DNA of 64,000 bases from DB1 sp049323655. GTDB taxonomy: Bacteria > Desulfobacterota > Desulfobulbia > Desulfobulbales > SURF-16. Below, piece by piece: positions 16,851-25,567 of the stretch (positions are counted from its first letter, which is position 1; every line of letters begins with the position of its first letter). The stretch lies in NCBI GenBank assembly GCA_049323655.1, contig JBMONO010000022.1:1-64000 (forward strand), in the 5' to 3' direction. The notes beneath the pieces were generated by a model. It was not told the DNA's origin and searched no databases. It saw only the letters and a program-made list of their open reading frames with translations. Both the position numbers and the translations under genes were made by a program.

Positions 16851-17480
16851 TCAGCAACAGGCAGCCACCGCAGCCATCAGGCGGGTAACACGTTCCGGAT
16901 CCTTGCGGCCCGGGGCCTGCTCCACCGCGGAATTGACATCAACGGCAAAGGGACAGGCCGCGGCAATGGCCTGCCCAACATTTTCCGGACCGATGCCGCC
17001 GGCCAGAATCACCGGCCTTTGCGCCTGCAGTGAAGCGACCACCGACCAGTCGAAACTCTCGCCGGTGCCGCCGGCAAGCTCTTTATGATAGGTATCCAGC
17101 AGGAAGCCGGCCGCCACCCGCTCATAGGGTTGTAAATCCTCGCCACTGAACCCGGGCCGGACCTGAAAGGCCTTGATCACCCTCAACGGAAACTGCCGGC
17201 AGTATTCCGGCGACTCATCGCCATGCAACTGCAGCATGGTCAACCCGCAGTACTGGGCGATCTCCTGAACCCGGGCCGGATCATCGTTTCTGAAAACCCC
17301 TACCGCATCGACAAACGGCGGCAATGAGCTAATGATCGCCCGCGCCTCTTCCGGCCTGATATAGCGCGGACTCTCCTGGACAAAGATGAATCCCAGGGCG
17401 TCGACGCCGGCGGCAACGGCATGCCGCGCCCCCTGCTCCTCGGTCATGCCGCAGATCTTGATCCGTGTTCGGGATCCCAT
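16851..17480 (-). CDS. trpF: Phosphoribosylanthranilate isomerase
   Basis: A 209-residue TrpF TIM barrel. The catalytic Cys lies in KICGMTEEQGA (residue 10), and the general acid Asp in LLDTYHKELAGGTGESFDW. GFIFVQESPRYI and ILAGGIGPENV are the typical phosphate-site loops, followed by AVDVNSAVEQAPGRKD. It isomerises N-(5-phosphoribosyl)anthranilate to CdRP, step 3 of tryptophan synthesis. It is the last gene of the trpEGDCF transcript here, 63 bp after trpC. No trpB or trpA follows. Confidence 0.96.
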   Translation of the reverse strand: MGSRTRIKICGMTEEQGARHAVAAGVDALGFIFVQESPRYIRPEEARAIISSLPPFVDAVGVFRNDDPARVQEIAQYCGLTMLQLHGDESPEYCRQFPLRVIKAFQVRPGFSGEDLQPYERVAAGFLLDTYHKELAGGTGESFDWSVVASLQAQRPVILAGGIGPENVGQAIAAACPFAVDVNSAVEQAPGRKDPERVTRLMAAVAACC

Positions 17481-17543
17481 TCCTCCTCCTCAAAAAAAGG
17501 TATACCAACGACGGCCGCCTATCCGCAACCGCCCCTGACCGAA

Positions 17544-18308
17544 TCAGCGGCCCATCAGTTCGCGGACAGCCTGTTCCCGACCGCCGGCACGCATCAGGGT
17601 CTCACCGACCAGCACGGCGGCAATGCCGGCCTCAGTCAGTCGCCGGATATCATCAAGGTCACGGATCCCGGATTCGCTTACCAGCGGAATGGTGTTCGGG
17701 ATAAGTTTTTTCAGCCGGAAGGTGGTCGTCAGGTCCATGGAAAAATCCTTCAGATTGCGATTGTTGACACCGATCAGCGTACAACCGGCCGCCAACGCCT
17801 TTTCCAGTTCATGCTCGTCATGCACCTCAACCAGGGCATCCATGCCCAGTTCCCGGCTCAGGGCCAAAAAATCGCTGATCTGATTTGTCTCGAGAATGGC
17901 GGCGATAAGCAAAATGGCGTCGGCGCCAAAGGCCCGCGACTGGCTGATCTGCGCCTCGTGGATGATGAAGTCCTTGCGCAACACCGGCAGCCCGACCGCC
18001 CGGCGCACCAGCGGGATGTAGGCGAGACTGCCCTGGAAAAATTTCTCATCAGTGAGCACCGACACCGCCTGGGCGCCGCCCGCTTCGTACTCGCGGGCGA
18101 TACGGACCGGATCGAAATCCGGGCAAATAACCCCCTTCGAGGGCGAGGCCTTCTTGGCCTCGGCAATGAGCGCCACACCGGGGTAGCTTGTCAGCGCCGC
18201 CTGAAAACCGCGGGGCGGGCCCACCTCTCCGTCCGGCGCGAAAAAGCCGGCAGAGAGCAATGTCTGTACCTCTCGCCGCTTTTCTTCAACAATGGCATCG
18301 AGAATCAC
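17544..18308 (-). CDS. trpC: Indole-3-glycerol-phosphate synthase
   Basis: A 254-residue TrpC barrel. Motifs are LIAEAKKASPSKGVI (substrate loop), LTDEKFFQGS, VLRKDFIIHEAQI, GADAILLIAAIL, LVEVHDEHEL, IGVNNRNLKDF and LVSESGIRDLDDI. The catalytic Lys and Glu positions of the family are present in AKKASPSKG, RKDF, VEVH and SESGI. It closes the indole ring from CdRP with loss of CO2 and water. It ends inside the tryptophan transcript, 4 bp after trpD, consistent with coupling. Confidence 0.97.
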   Translation of the reverse strand: MILDAIVEEKRREVQTLLSAGFFAPDGEVGPPRGFQAALTSYPGVALIAEAKKASPSKGVICPDFDPVRIAREYEAGGAQAVSVLTDEKFFQGSLAYIPLVRRAVGLPVLRKDFIIHEAQISQSRAFGADAILLIAAILETNQISDFLALSRELGMDALVEVHDEHELEKALAAGCTLIGVNNRNLKDFSMDLTTTFRLKKLIPNTIPLVSESGIRDLDDIRRLTEAGIAAVLVGETLMRAGGREQAVRELMGR

Positions 18309-18312
18309 CAGC

Positions 18313-19338
18313 TCACCCCGCGTCCCGACAGAATTTCACCAAGGCATCGAGCTTGGCCATGGCCGCGCCGGAGTCGATGGTTTTGCCGGCAAGTTTCACG
18401 CCGTCGGCAAGATCGGTGACCCTGTCCGCTGCCATCAGTGCGGCGCCGCTGTTTAACAGCACCATGTCCCGCCGGGGTCCGACCTCGCCCCCCAGCACGG
18501 CGCGCAACTGTTCTGCCGCGGCCTCCGCCGTCCTGCCACCCTGAATGTCCGCCAGGGTGGCTCGCTGCAGACCAACCTCCTCCGGCGTGATGGTAAAGGT
18601 GCGCACCGCACCGTTGTGAACATCCGCCACCAGCGTCTCGCCGGTGACGGTGATCTCGTCGACATTGCCGGCGCCGCACACCACCAGGGCGCGGAGCACG
18701 TCGAAACGGGCCAGCACGTTGGCCAGTTTCTCGACGAGCCCCGGGGCATAGACGCCGAGGACATAGACATTGGCCCCGGCCGGATTGGTTAACGGCCCGA
18801 GGACATTGAAAATCGTCCGGATGCCGATCTCGCGGCGGGGTCCGATGGCATGCTTCATCGCCCCGTGCAGCATGGGGGCGAACATGAAACCGATGCCGAC
18901 CTGACGGATGCAGGCGCCGATCTGCGGCGCGCTGAGATTGAGGTTGACTCCCAAGGCCTCGAGCACGTCGGCGCTGCCGCAATGACTCGACACCGACCGG
19001 TTGCCGTGCTTGGCCACCGGCAGCCCGGCGCCGGCCACGACAAAAGACGAAGTCGTCGAGACGTTGAAGGTGCCGGAGGCATCGCCGCCGGTACCGACGA
19101 TATCGACCAGAATATCGCCGCGGTCCGCGGCATCGACCCGAGTCGCCTTCTCCCGCATCACCCGCGCCGCGCCGGTGATCTCATCGACGGTTTCCCCCTT
19201 GATCCTGAGCGCGGTGATAAAGGCGCCGATCTGGGCCGGCGTCGATTCGCCTCCCATGATCTCGTGCATGACGGCAATCATCTCCTCCTCGGAGAGATTG
19301 CCGCCATCCACCACCCTGGCAATTGCTTCCTTGATCAT
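18313..19338 (-). CDS. trpD: Anthranilate phosphoribosyltransferase
   Basis: A 341-residue TrpD. The PRPP loop is DIVGTGGDASGTFNVST, followed by VAKHGNRSVSSHCGSADVLE (anthranilate and Mg2+ sites), then RTIFNVLGPLTNPA and GAGNVDEIT. It joins anthranilate to PRPP, step 2 of tryptophan synthesis. The ATG at 19338 is chosen for its strong AGGAGG site. The frame continues upstream for 23 codons, but that part has no family match and overlaps the end of trpG. Confidence 0.97.
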   Translation of the reverse strand: MIKEAIARVVDGGNLSEEEMIAVMHEIMGGESTPAQIGAFITALRIKGETVDEITGAARVMREKATRVDAADRGDILVDIVGTGGDASGTFNVSTTSSFVVAGAGLPVAKHGNRSVSSHCGSADVLEALGVNLNLSAPQIGACIRQVGIGFMFAPMLHGAMKHAIGPRREIGIRTIFNVLGPLTNPAGANVYVLGVYAPGLVEKLANVLARFDVLRALVVCGAGNVDEITVTGETLVADVHNGAVRTFTITPEEVGLQRATLADIQGGRTAEAAAEQLRAVLGGEVGPRRDMVLLNSGAALMAADRVTDLADGVKLAGKTIDSGAAMAKLDALVKFCRDAG

Positions 19339-19369
19339 AGTATCCTCCTGCTGATAACTCGATTCGCGG

Positions 19370-19957
19370 CTAGGCAAAATACATCTTTTCGTAATCCGGG
19401 CTGACAAAATTGCGCAGCAGCTGGACGCCGTGCGGGGTCATGATCGATTCCGGATGAAACTGTACCCCTTCGACCATCAACGTCCTGTGCCGCACCCCCA
19501 TCAGCTCTCCCTGATCGGTATGGGCGGTTTTAATCAAACAATCGGGAAACTGCTCGTCCGCCACCACCAGGGAATGATAGCGCATGCCGTCAAAGGGGTT
19601 GGGCAGATTGGTGAACACCCCCTTGCCGTCATGGTGGATGGGGCTGGTCTTGCCGTGCATGACCCGGCCGGCCCGCACCGTCCGGCCGCCGAAGGCCTCG
19701 CCGATGGACTGATGGCCGAGGCAGACGCCGAGCACCGGAATTCTGCCGGCAAAATGGCGGATAGCGGCAATGGAGATACCGGCCTGAGCCGGATCGCAGG
19801 GCCCGGGCGAGATGAGCAGCCGGTCCGGCCCTATGCCGTCAATGAAGGAGATATCCACCTCATCATTGCGGAAGACGCGCAGCTGTTCGCCGAAGCCGCC
19901 GATGGTCTGGACGATATTGTAGGTGAAGGAATCGTAATTATCGATGATGACGATCAT
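19370..19957 (-). CDS. trpG: Anthranilate synthase component II (glutamine amidotransferase)
   Basis: A 195-residue class I glutamine amidotransferase. The catalytic Cys lies in PVLGVCLGHQSIGEAFGG. His and Glu lie in GVQFHPESIMTPHG. The N-terminal IDNYDSFTYNIVQ and the LLISPGPCDP oxyanion loop are TrpG/PabA hallmarks. It supplies ammonia to TrpE. In some bacteria one TrpG also serves PabB in folate synthesis; that cannot be judged here. It starts 5 bp after trpE and is separate from TrpD, not fused. Confidence 0.95.
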   Translation of the reverse strand: MIVIIDNYDSFTYNIVQTIGGFGEQLRVFRNDEVDISFIDGIGPDRLLISPGPCDPAQAGISIAAIRHFAGRIPVLGVCLGHQSIGEAFGGRTVRAGRVMHGKTSPIHHDGKGVFTNLPNPFDGMRYHSLVVADEQFPDCLIKTAHTDQGELMGVRHRTLMVEGVQFHPESIMTPHGVQLLRNFVSPDYEKMYFA

Positions 19958-19962
19958 GGCCG

Positions 19963-21447
19963 TTAAAATCCTTTTTCCGCCAGTTCCACCGCCCGCATCA
20001 GGCCGCGGGACTTGTTCAGCGTCTCTTGGTACTCCATTTCCGGATCGGAATCGGCGACGATGCCGGCGCCGGCCTGCACCCAGAGATTATCGTCCTGGAG
20101 AATGAAGGTGCGGATGGTGATGCAGAAATCCATGTTGCCGGAAAAACCGAAATACCCCACCGCGCCGGCATAGGGGCCACGGCGCTCCGGTTCCAGCTCC
20201 TCGATGATCTCCATGGCACGGATCTTGGGAGCCCCGCTCACCGTACCGGCTGGGAAACAGGCGCGTACTACGTCGAACTGGTCGCGGCCCTCGGCGAGCT
20301 GACCGCGCACCCCGGAGACGATGTGCATGACATGGCTGTAGCGCTCGATGACGAGCAGATCATGGGTTTCCACTGTGCCGTATTGGGCCACCCGGCCGAC
20401 ATCATTGCGGCCCAGATCAACCAGCATCAGGTGCTCGGCCCGTTCCTTGGGGTCGGCAAGCAGCTCGCGCTCCAGGGCAAGATCCTCCTCCCTGGTTTTA
20501 CCCCGCGGCCTGGTCCCGGCAATGGGCCGCACCTCGATCTTCCCCTCCTCAAGGCGCACCAGAATCTCCGGCGACGAGCCGATCTGGATATTGCGCCCCA
20601 ACTTGAGATAAAACAGATAGGGACTCGGGTTGATATGGCGGAGGGCGCGGTAGAGCATGAACGGCGGCAAGAAGGTCCTGCTGTGAAAACGCTGGGAGAG
20701 CACGACCTGGATGATGTCGCCGGCCATGATGTATTCCTTGGCGCGGTTCACCATAACCCGGAAGGCATCCTCGCTCATATTCGACTGAAACTGGTGCTGG
20801 TGTCCGCTCCGGTCGCCATCCACCACGTCATAGGGCAACGGGCGGCGGCGCAGCCGGATGATCAGTGCGTCGATCTGCCGACAGGCCCTGGCATACTGCT
20901 CCTCCAGCCCCTGCCCCTCTTCCAGGGCAACGCAGTTGACCACGGTCAGGGTCTGTTTCAGGTTGTCATAGATGAGCACCATGCGGGGCACCATGAACGA
21001 GCTGTCCGGGAAGCGCTCCAGGGGCGGATTGATCTCCGGCAACTTTTCCATGAAACGCACCATGTCGTAGCCGAGATAGCCCACTGCGCCCCCGAAGAAC
21101 CGGGGCAGAAAATCGCTTTCCCGGCAGGCCTGGAAGGCCGACAGAGTCTCCTTGAGGATGGCCAGGGGGTCGCCGGTCCGCTCTTCCACCCGGCCGTCGC
21201 GACGGATGACAACATTCTCTCCCCGGCTCTCAAAGGTAAGCAGCGGATCAAGGCCGATGAAGGAATAGCGTCCCCACTTTTCGCCGCCTTCCAGACTTTC
21301 CAGCAGAAAGGCATGGGAATCGTCACCCGCCAGCTTGGCAAAAACCGTCAGCGGCGTATCCAGGTCAGCGACGATCTCCCGGCAGACGGGAAGGAGCCGG
21401 GCCTGGGCCGCCAGTTTCACAAAATCATCCAACGCCGGTTTGTGCAT
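19963..21447 (-). CDS. trpE: Anthranilate synthase component I
   Basis: A 494-residue TrpE. The N-terminal half has FLLESLEGGEKWGRYSFIG, the tryptophan feedback site of the family. The chorismate-binding half has QVVLSQRF, PSPYLFYLKLG, GSSPEILVRLEEGKIEVRPI, AGTRPRGKTREED, HLMLVDLGRNDVGRV, FPAGTVSGAPKIRAMEII and AVGYFGFSGNMDF. It makes anthranilate from chorismate with ammonia from TrpG. GGGAGG lies 12 bp before the ATG. A hairpin and an intrinsic terminator separate it from rpsT upstream. No Trp-rich leader peptide was found. Confidence 0.97.
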   Translation of the reverse strand: MHKPALDDFVKLAAQARLLPVCREIVADLDTPLTVFAKLAGDDSHAFLLESLEGGEKWGRYSFIGLDPLLTFESRGENVVIRRDGRVEERTGDPLAILKETLSAFQACRESDFLPRFFGGAVGYLGYDMVRFMEKLPEINPPLERFPDSSFMVPRMVLIYDNLKQTLTVVNCVALEEGQGLEEQYARACRQIDALIIRLRRRPLPYDVVDGDRSGHQHQFQSNMSEDAFRVMVNRAKEYIMAGDIIQVVLSQRFHSRTFLPPFMLYRALRHINPSPYLFYLKLGRNIQIGSSPEILVRLEEGKIEVRPIAGTRPRGKTREEDLALERELLADPKERAEHLMLVDLGRNDVGRVAQYGTVETHDLLVIERYSHVMHIVSGVRGQLAEGRDQFDVVRACFPAGTVSGAPKIRAMEIIEELEPERRGPYAGAVGYFGFSGNMDFCITIRTFILQDDNLWVQAGAGIVADSDPEMEYQETLNKSRGLMRAVELAEKGF

Positions 21448-21470
21448 GATACAATCAAACCTCCCGGGCC

Positions 21471-21488
21471 AGGGCGGACAACCGCCCT
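21471..21488 (-). promoter_or_regulatory. Small hairpin upstream of the trpE ribosome-binding site
   Basis: AGGGCGG and CCGCCCT form a perfect 7-bp stem with a 4-nt loop, starting 24 bp upstream of the trpE start codon. It could influence translation or act with the nearby terminator. No pairing alternative with that terminator was evident. Confidence 0.35.
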
Positions 21489-21494
21489 GCGGTC

Positions 21495-21532
21495 AAAAAA
21501 AAAGCCATGGGAACCGCACGGGCGCCCATGGC
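21495..21532 (-). terminator. Intrinsic terminator between rpsT and trpE
   Basis: On the minus strand an 8-bp perfect stem (GCCATGGG/CCCATGGC, 13-nt loop) is followed by nine T. It most simply ends the rpsT transcript. A role as a trp attenuator is possible but unsupported. Confidence 0.75.
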
Positions 21533-21618
21533 ATATTTCTTCACTGCTGAAAAAGTCGATACGAATTCGGCTCGGTCATTGTACACAACTCCCGCGCGAG
21601 CAGGATATCGACAACCCC

Positions 21619-21903
21619 TCAGGCAGCGGAATCGATACCGGCGAGAAAGCTGTTGACCCTTCTGGTCAGACGCGAAACCTTCCGCGATGCGTTCTGTTTA
21701 TGGAGTGTTCCCTTTGTCGCGGCCTTCTGGATGACCGGGATGGCAGCCTGCAAGGCAGCCTTTACCTGGTCGGCCGACTGCGCGGCAATGGCGTCATCCA
21801 CCGCCCGAATGGCGGTTTTCACCATGCTGCGGTTTGCCCTGTTACGCGCCCGGCGCAGAAGACTCTGCCGGTTTCTTTTGATTGCGGATTTATGATTAGC
21901 CAA
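21619..21903 (-). CDS. rpsT: 30S ribosomal protein S20
   Basis: A 94-residue S20, starting (M)ANHKSAIKRNRQSLLRRARN with the family's basic N-terminal helix. Further typical parts are VKTAIRAVDDAI and the C-terminal GTLHKQNASRKVSRL. It binds 16S rRNA. The start is a TTG at 21903, because ANHKSAIKR must follow the initiator Met and GAGGAG stands 7-8 bp upstream. Weak initiation codons are also known for S20 in other bacteria and suit autoregulation. It is followed by its own terminator. Confidence 0.95.
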   Translation of the reverse strand: MANHKSAIKRNRQSLLRRARNRANRSMVKTAIRAVDDAIAAQSADQVKAALQAAIPVIQKAATKGTLHKQNASRKVSRLTRRVNSFLAGIDSAA

Positions 21904-22274
21904 AATAGTTCTCCTCTTGTTGCAAAGACCTGAAAAACAAACTGCCTGCTCCCGCACGGAAACAGGACAAAACGTTTATAACGGAAAAAAATTTATATAA
22001 ATGATCTCAACCTGGATGTCAAGCATCAACATCGACTTTCTTTTTTTTCCAAAAAAGACCGGAAACTCCTTTCAGCTCTCGCATAATCCGTTAATATCAT
22101 ATATGATTTAAAGAGGCGACGGGCTGAGCCGGGCAAGCCGCCCCTGTGGCGACCTGTCATGCAGCCGGGATGCCCCGGTTGCACCAGCGCTCCTTTACAA
22201 TTATACCGCACATGCAATCACCCGCAGCGGCACATCAGCCCCGCTGCCAGGCCAGGGAGGAACCCCACCGACAG

Positions 22275-23066
22275 ATGCTTGAAGCACTCGCCTCACTCCG
22301 CTGGCAGGATGTCGTCGATATCCTGCTCGTTTCCTACATTATCTACCGCATCATCCTGATAATCAAGGGAACGCGGGCCGCCCAGATGCTGATCGGCATC
22401 GGCGTGCTGATCGTCGTCTATTTCGGCGCCCGCGAGCTGGAACTCATGACCCTCTACTGGCTGCTCGGCACCTTCCTCAGCTCCATCTTTCTCATCATTA
22501 TCATCGTCTTCCAGCGCGACATCCGCCGCGCCCTGACCCAGGTGGGCCAGACCCCCTTCGGCAAGATGACGGAAGAAACCGTCCAGTCCATCGATGAAAT
22601 CGTCCATGCCGCCAAATATCTCTCCGACCGCAAAACCGGCGCGTTGATCGTCATTGAACGGGAGACCGGCCTGAAAGACTACATCGAATCCTCCCACATC
22701 ATCGATGCCCGTTTGTCGATGGAACTGCTCGTCAGCCTGTTTCACACCTCCTCCCCCCTGCATGACGGCGCGGTCATTGTCCATAAAAACAGAATTCTCA
22801 CCGCCTGTTCGGTGCTGCCCCTGACCAAAAATCCATATATCAGCAAGAAACTGGGCACCCGCCACCGGGCCGCCATCGGCATCTCCGAAGAAACCGATGC
22901 CGTGGTGGTGGTGGTCTCCGAGGAGACCCGCCAGATCTCTCTTGTCCTGCACGGCGGCATCACCAGCGGACTTGACATTCCATCCCTGCGCAACCGACTG
23001 GAGGCCATTCTCACCCCGAAGGAATTCGACACGACCAAATGGAAAACCTGGCTACAAAGAAAATAA
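22275..23066 (+). CDS. cdaA: Membrane diadenylate cyclase CdaA
   Basis: A 263-residue c-di-AMP synthase. Three membrane helices fill the first 85 residues (ILLVSYIIYRIILIIKG, MLIGIGVLIVVYFGA, LLGTFLSSIFLIIIIVF). The DAC domain follows, with FHTSSPLHDGAVIV (DGA motif) and KLGTRHRAAIGISEETDA (RHR motif), both needed for catalysis, and VVVVSEETRQISLV. It condenses two ATP to c-di-AMP. ATG at 22275 gives the standard N-terminus, with GGGAGG about 15 bp upstream; an in-frame extension to 22146 has no family match. ybbR overlaps by 28 bp and glmM follows, the classical cdaA-cdaR-glmM order. Confidence 0.95.
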   Translation: MLEALASLRWQDVVDILLVSYIIYRIILIIKGTRAAQMLIGIGVLIVVYFGARELELMTLYWLLGTFLSSIFLIIIIVFQRDIRRALTQVGQTPFGKMTEETVQSIDEIVHAAKYLSDRKTGALIVIERETGLKDYIESSHIIDARLSMELLVSLFHTSSPLHDGAVIVHKNRILTACSVLPLTKNPYISKKLGTRHRAAIGISEETDAVVVVVSEETRQISLVLHGGITSGLDIPSLRNRLEAILTPKEFDTTKWKTWLQRK

Positions 23067-24010
23067 AAAAATGGTTCGACCGGCCCTGGCCGAAAAACTG
23101 GGTATTGAAACTCATCTCCTTTTTTTTCGCCCTGTTTCTCTGGTATTTTGTCGTGGGTGAAGACAAGGTGGACAAAACCATCAACATTCCGGTGGAGATT
23201 CTTAACATGCCGGCCAATCTAACCATCTCCAACCAGTTCAAAAACGAGTTGGAGATCACCGTCACCGGCCCGCGCGGCCTGATCCGCAATCTCGACCAAC
23301 AGCACATCTACCGGCCCATCGATCTCTCTCGGGCCGAGCCCGGCACCCGGGTCTTCCAGAACACCGAAGATTCCATCTCTCTGCCCCGCGGAGTGCGGCT
23401 GCTGCGGGTCAAGCCGACCGACATCATTCTCCAGCTCGACATGCTGGTGAAAAAAAATATCCCAATCCAGGCGGTGAGCAGCGGGGAGCCGCCCGCCGGC
23501 TTCACGCTGGTCTCCATCAGCACCGACCCGCCGACCCTGCCGGTGACCGGACCGCAGATCCTCGTCGAACAGCATGACGCCATCTCCACCGCCCCCATCG
23601 ACGTTTCCCGTCTGACCGCATCCACCACCAGACCGGTCGCCCTGGAGCTGCCGCCGGCCATCAGCGATCTGGTTGGCAATCCGGTTGTCAATGCAACCAT
23701 TGTCATCAAAGAAAAAAAAGAGGAAAAAACAATCAAGGGCATCCCGGTGCGCCTGCTGCTCTCCGGCAGGAAAATCTCAACCCTCACTCCGGAAACGGTC
23801 ACCGTCACCGCCCGCATCCCCTACACCACGGTCCGGGAAACCAAAGACCTCAAGACCCTGTTCCGCGCCCGCATCATCGGCGTCGATCTCGCCGTTGGCA
23901 AACATACCCTGCCGGTGGAGATCATCCCGGCCGAGGACGTGGAAATCGTCACCGTCTCCCCCGATACCGTGACCGCTGATATCAGGGATGAAGAAGGCGG
24001 CGGAGAATAA
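23039..24010 (+). CDS. YbbR-domain protein (CdaR-like)
   Basis: A 323-residue protein with one N-terminal membrane helix (about 20-40: NWVLKLISFFFALFLWYFVV) and an extracytoplasmic part made of repeated YbbR beta domains (about 45-130, 135-220 and 225-315). Such proteins regulate CdaA in Firmicutes and are encoded next to it. The gene begins inside cdaA (28-bp overlap) and leads to glmM after 92 bp. A role in tuning c-di-AMP synthesis is inferred from conserved context. Confidence 0.88.
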   Translation: MENLATKKIKKWFDRPWPKNWVLKLISFFFALFLWYFVVGEDKVDKTINIPVEILNMPANLTISNQFKNELEITVTGPRGLIRNLDQQHIYRPIDLSRAEPGTRVFQNTEDSISLPRGVRLLRVKPTDIILQLDMLVKKNIPIQAVSSGEPPAGFTLVSISTDPPTLPVTGPQILVEQHDAISTAPIDVSRLTASTTRPVALELPPAISDLVGNPVVNATIVIKEKKEEKTIKGIPVRLLLSGRKISTLTPETVTVTARIPYTTVRETKDLKTLFRARIIGVDLAVGKHTLPVEIIPAEDVEIVTVSPDTVTADIRDEEGGGE

Positions 24011-24102
24011 GACCGGCACCTTCTTCAATAAACCAGCAGAATACATGTGGCGCCGAAGCACCTTCCGGCGCCATTCCCTTTTCGCGATTTAAGGAGAAGA
24101 CA

Positions 24103-25452
24103 ATGAGAAGACTCTTCGGCACCGACGGGGTGCGCGGGGTGGCCAACACCTATCCGATGACCACCGAGATCGCCATGCAGATCGGCCGCGGCATCGCCTT
24201 TCAGGTTAAGGATGCCAAACACGGCCACCGCATCGTCATCGGCAAGGACACCCGGCTGTCCTGCTACATGCTGGAAAATGCCCTGGCCGCCGGCATCTGC
24301 TCCATGGGCGTTGATGTCCTGCTCTGCGGGCCCTTGCCCACTCCGGGCATCGCCTTTATCACCACCAGCATGCGGGCCGATGCCGGGGTGGTCATCTCCG
24401 CCTCCCACAACCCCTTTCAGGACAACGGCATCAAAATCTTCTCCGGCGACGGCTTCAAGCTGCCGGACGAGCGGGAGGCGGACATCGAGGACCTCATCTT
24501 CTCCCAGAAGATGGCGGCCCTGCGGCCGGTGGCGGACGAGGTGGGCAAGGCGGCCCGCATCGAGGACGCCCGGGGCCGCTACATCGTCTTTCTCAAGAAC
24601 ACCTTTCCCCGTTCCTATACCCTGGACGGCTTCCACATCGTCCTTGACTGCGCCAACGGCGCCACCTACGGGGTCGCGCCTCACGTCTTCGAGGAACTGG
24701 GCGCCAGGGTGACCAAGATCGGGGTGGAACCGGACGGCAAGAATATCAACCACGAGTGCGGCGCCCTCCACCCGCGACTGATGGCCGACCAGGTAAAAAA
24801 GCTCGGCGCCGACATGGGCATCGCCCTGGACGGCGACGGCGACCGGGTCATCGTTGCCGACGAAAAGGGCAAGATCGTTGACGGCGACCATATCATGGCC
24901 ATCTGCGCCGCCGATCTGCTTTCCCGCAAGAAGCTCAAAAAAAAGACCCTGGTAGCCACCGTCATGAGCAACATGGGGCTGGAATTGGCCATGGAAAAGA
25001 TGGGCGGCCGGCTGGTGCGCGCCCAGGTCGGCGACCGCTATGTGGTGGAAATGATGCGCCAGCACAACTACTCCTTCGGCGGCGAGCAGTCCGGCCATCT
25101 GATCTTCCTCGAACACAACACCACCGGCGACGGCATCCTGGCTGCCCTGCAACTGCTGGCCATCATGATCAAACGACGCAGACCCCTTTCCGAGCTGACC
25201 TCGATCATGGAAACCTTTCCCCAGGTGCTGAAGAATGTGCGGACCGCCAAGCGGCTCGACCTCGACCTCGTGCCCGGCTTCAACGAAGCAAAGGCAGCGA
25301 TGGAGCGCAAGCTGGGCAACGACGGCCGCATCCTCGTCCGCCTTTCCGGCACCGAGCCGGTGGTCCGGGTCATGCTGGAGGGCAAGGAGATGGACACTAT
25401 CGACGCCATGGCAGATGAATTGTGTGCGCTGATCCGCAAGGCGGATGGGTGA
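24103..25452 (+). CDS. glmM: Phosphoglucosamine mutase
   Basis: A 449-residue GlmM. It begins MRRLFGTDGVRGVAN. The phosphoserine loop is VVISASHNPFQDNGIKIF, the metal loop ALDGDGDRVI, the sugar loop FGGEQSGHLIF, and the phosphate loop VRLSGTEPVVRV. It converts glucosamine 6-phosphate to glucosamine 1-phosphate for peptidoglycan and LPS. AAGGAGAAG lies 5 bp before ATG. Its stop (TGA, 25450-25452) overlaps an ATG at 25445 in the frame of tlyA, and a 9-bp minisatellite begins right after. Confidence 0.97.
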   Translation: MRRLFGTDGVRGVANTYPMTTEIAMQIGRGIAFQVKDAKHGHRIVIGKDTRLSCYMLENALAAGICSMGVDVLLCGPLPTPGIAFITTSMRADAGVVISASHNPFQDNGIKIFSGDGFKLPDEREADIEDLIFSQKMAALRPVADEVGKAARIEDARGRYIVFLKNTFPRSYTLDGFHIVLDCANGATYGVAPHVFEELGARVTKIGVEPDGKNINHECGALHPRLMADQVKKLGADMGIALDGDGDRVIVADEKGKIVDGDHIMAICAADLLSRKKLKKKTLVATVMSNMGLELAMEKMGGRLVRAQVGDRYVVEMMRQHNYSFGGEQSGHLIFLEHNTTGDGILAALQLLAIMIKRRRPLSELTSIMETFPQVLKNVRTAKRLDLDLVPGFNEAKAAMERKLGNDGRILVRLSGTEPVVRVMLEGKEMDTIDAMADELCALIRKADG

Positions 25453-25458
25453 GAAGTT

Positions 25459-25566
25459 TGATTGGCCTGATTGGTCCGATTGGTCCGACTGGTCTGATTG
25501 GTCCGATTGGTCGGGCGATCTTACCAACAAGACCAATAAGACCAGTAAGACCAGTAAGACCAAAAA
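25459..25566. repeat. 9-bp minisatellite, inverted arms, between glmM and tlyA
   Basis: The left arm (25459-25512) has six 9-bp units of the type TGATTGGTC/CGATTGGTC. A short spacer (25513-25521) follows. The right arm (25522-25566) has five 9-bp units of the opposite type (GACCAATAA, GACCAGTAA). The arms can pair in the transcript. The array begins 6 bp after the glmM stop and ends 1 bp before the tlyA ATG, so no normal ribosome-binding site remains. A related array is at 37224-37449. Confidence 0.9.
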
Positions 25567-25567
25567 T

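Noticed and set aside
21541..21579. A 12-codon leader frame (MTEPNSYRLFQQ) with GGGAG upstream, before the terminator in front of trpE.
   Set aside because: It has no Trp codon, so classical trp attenuation is not supported; the terminator more simply ends rpsT.
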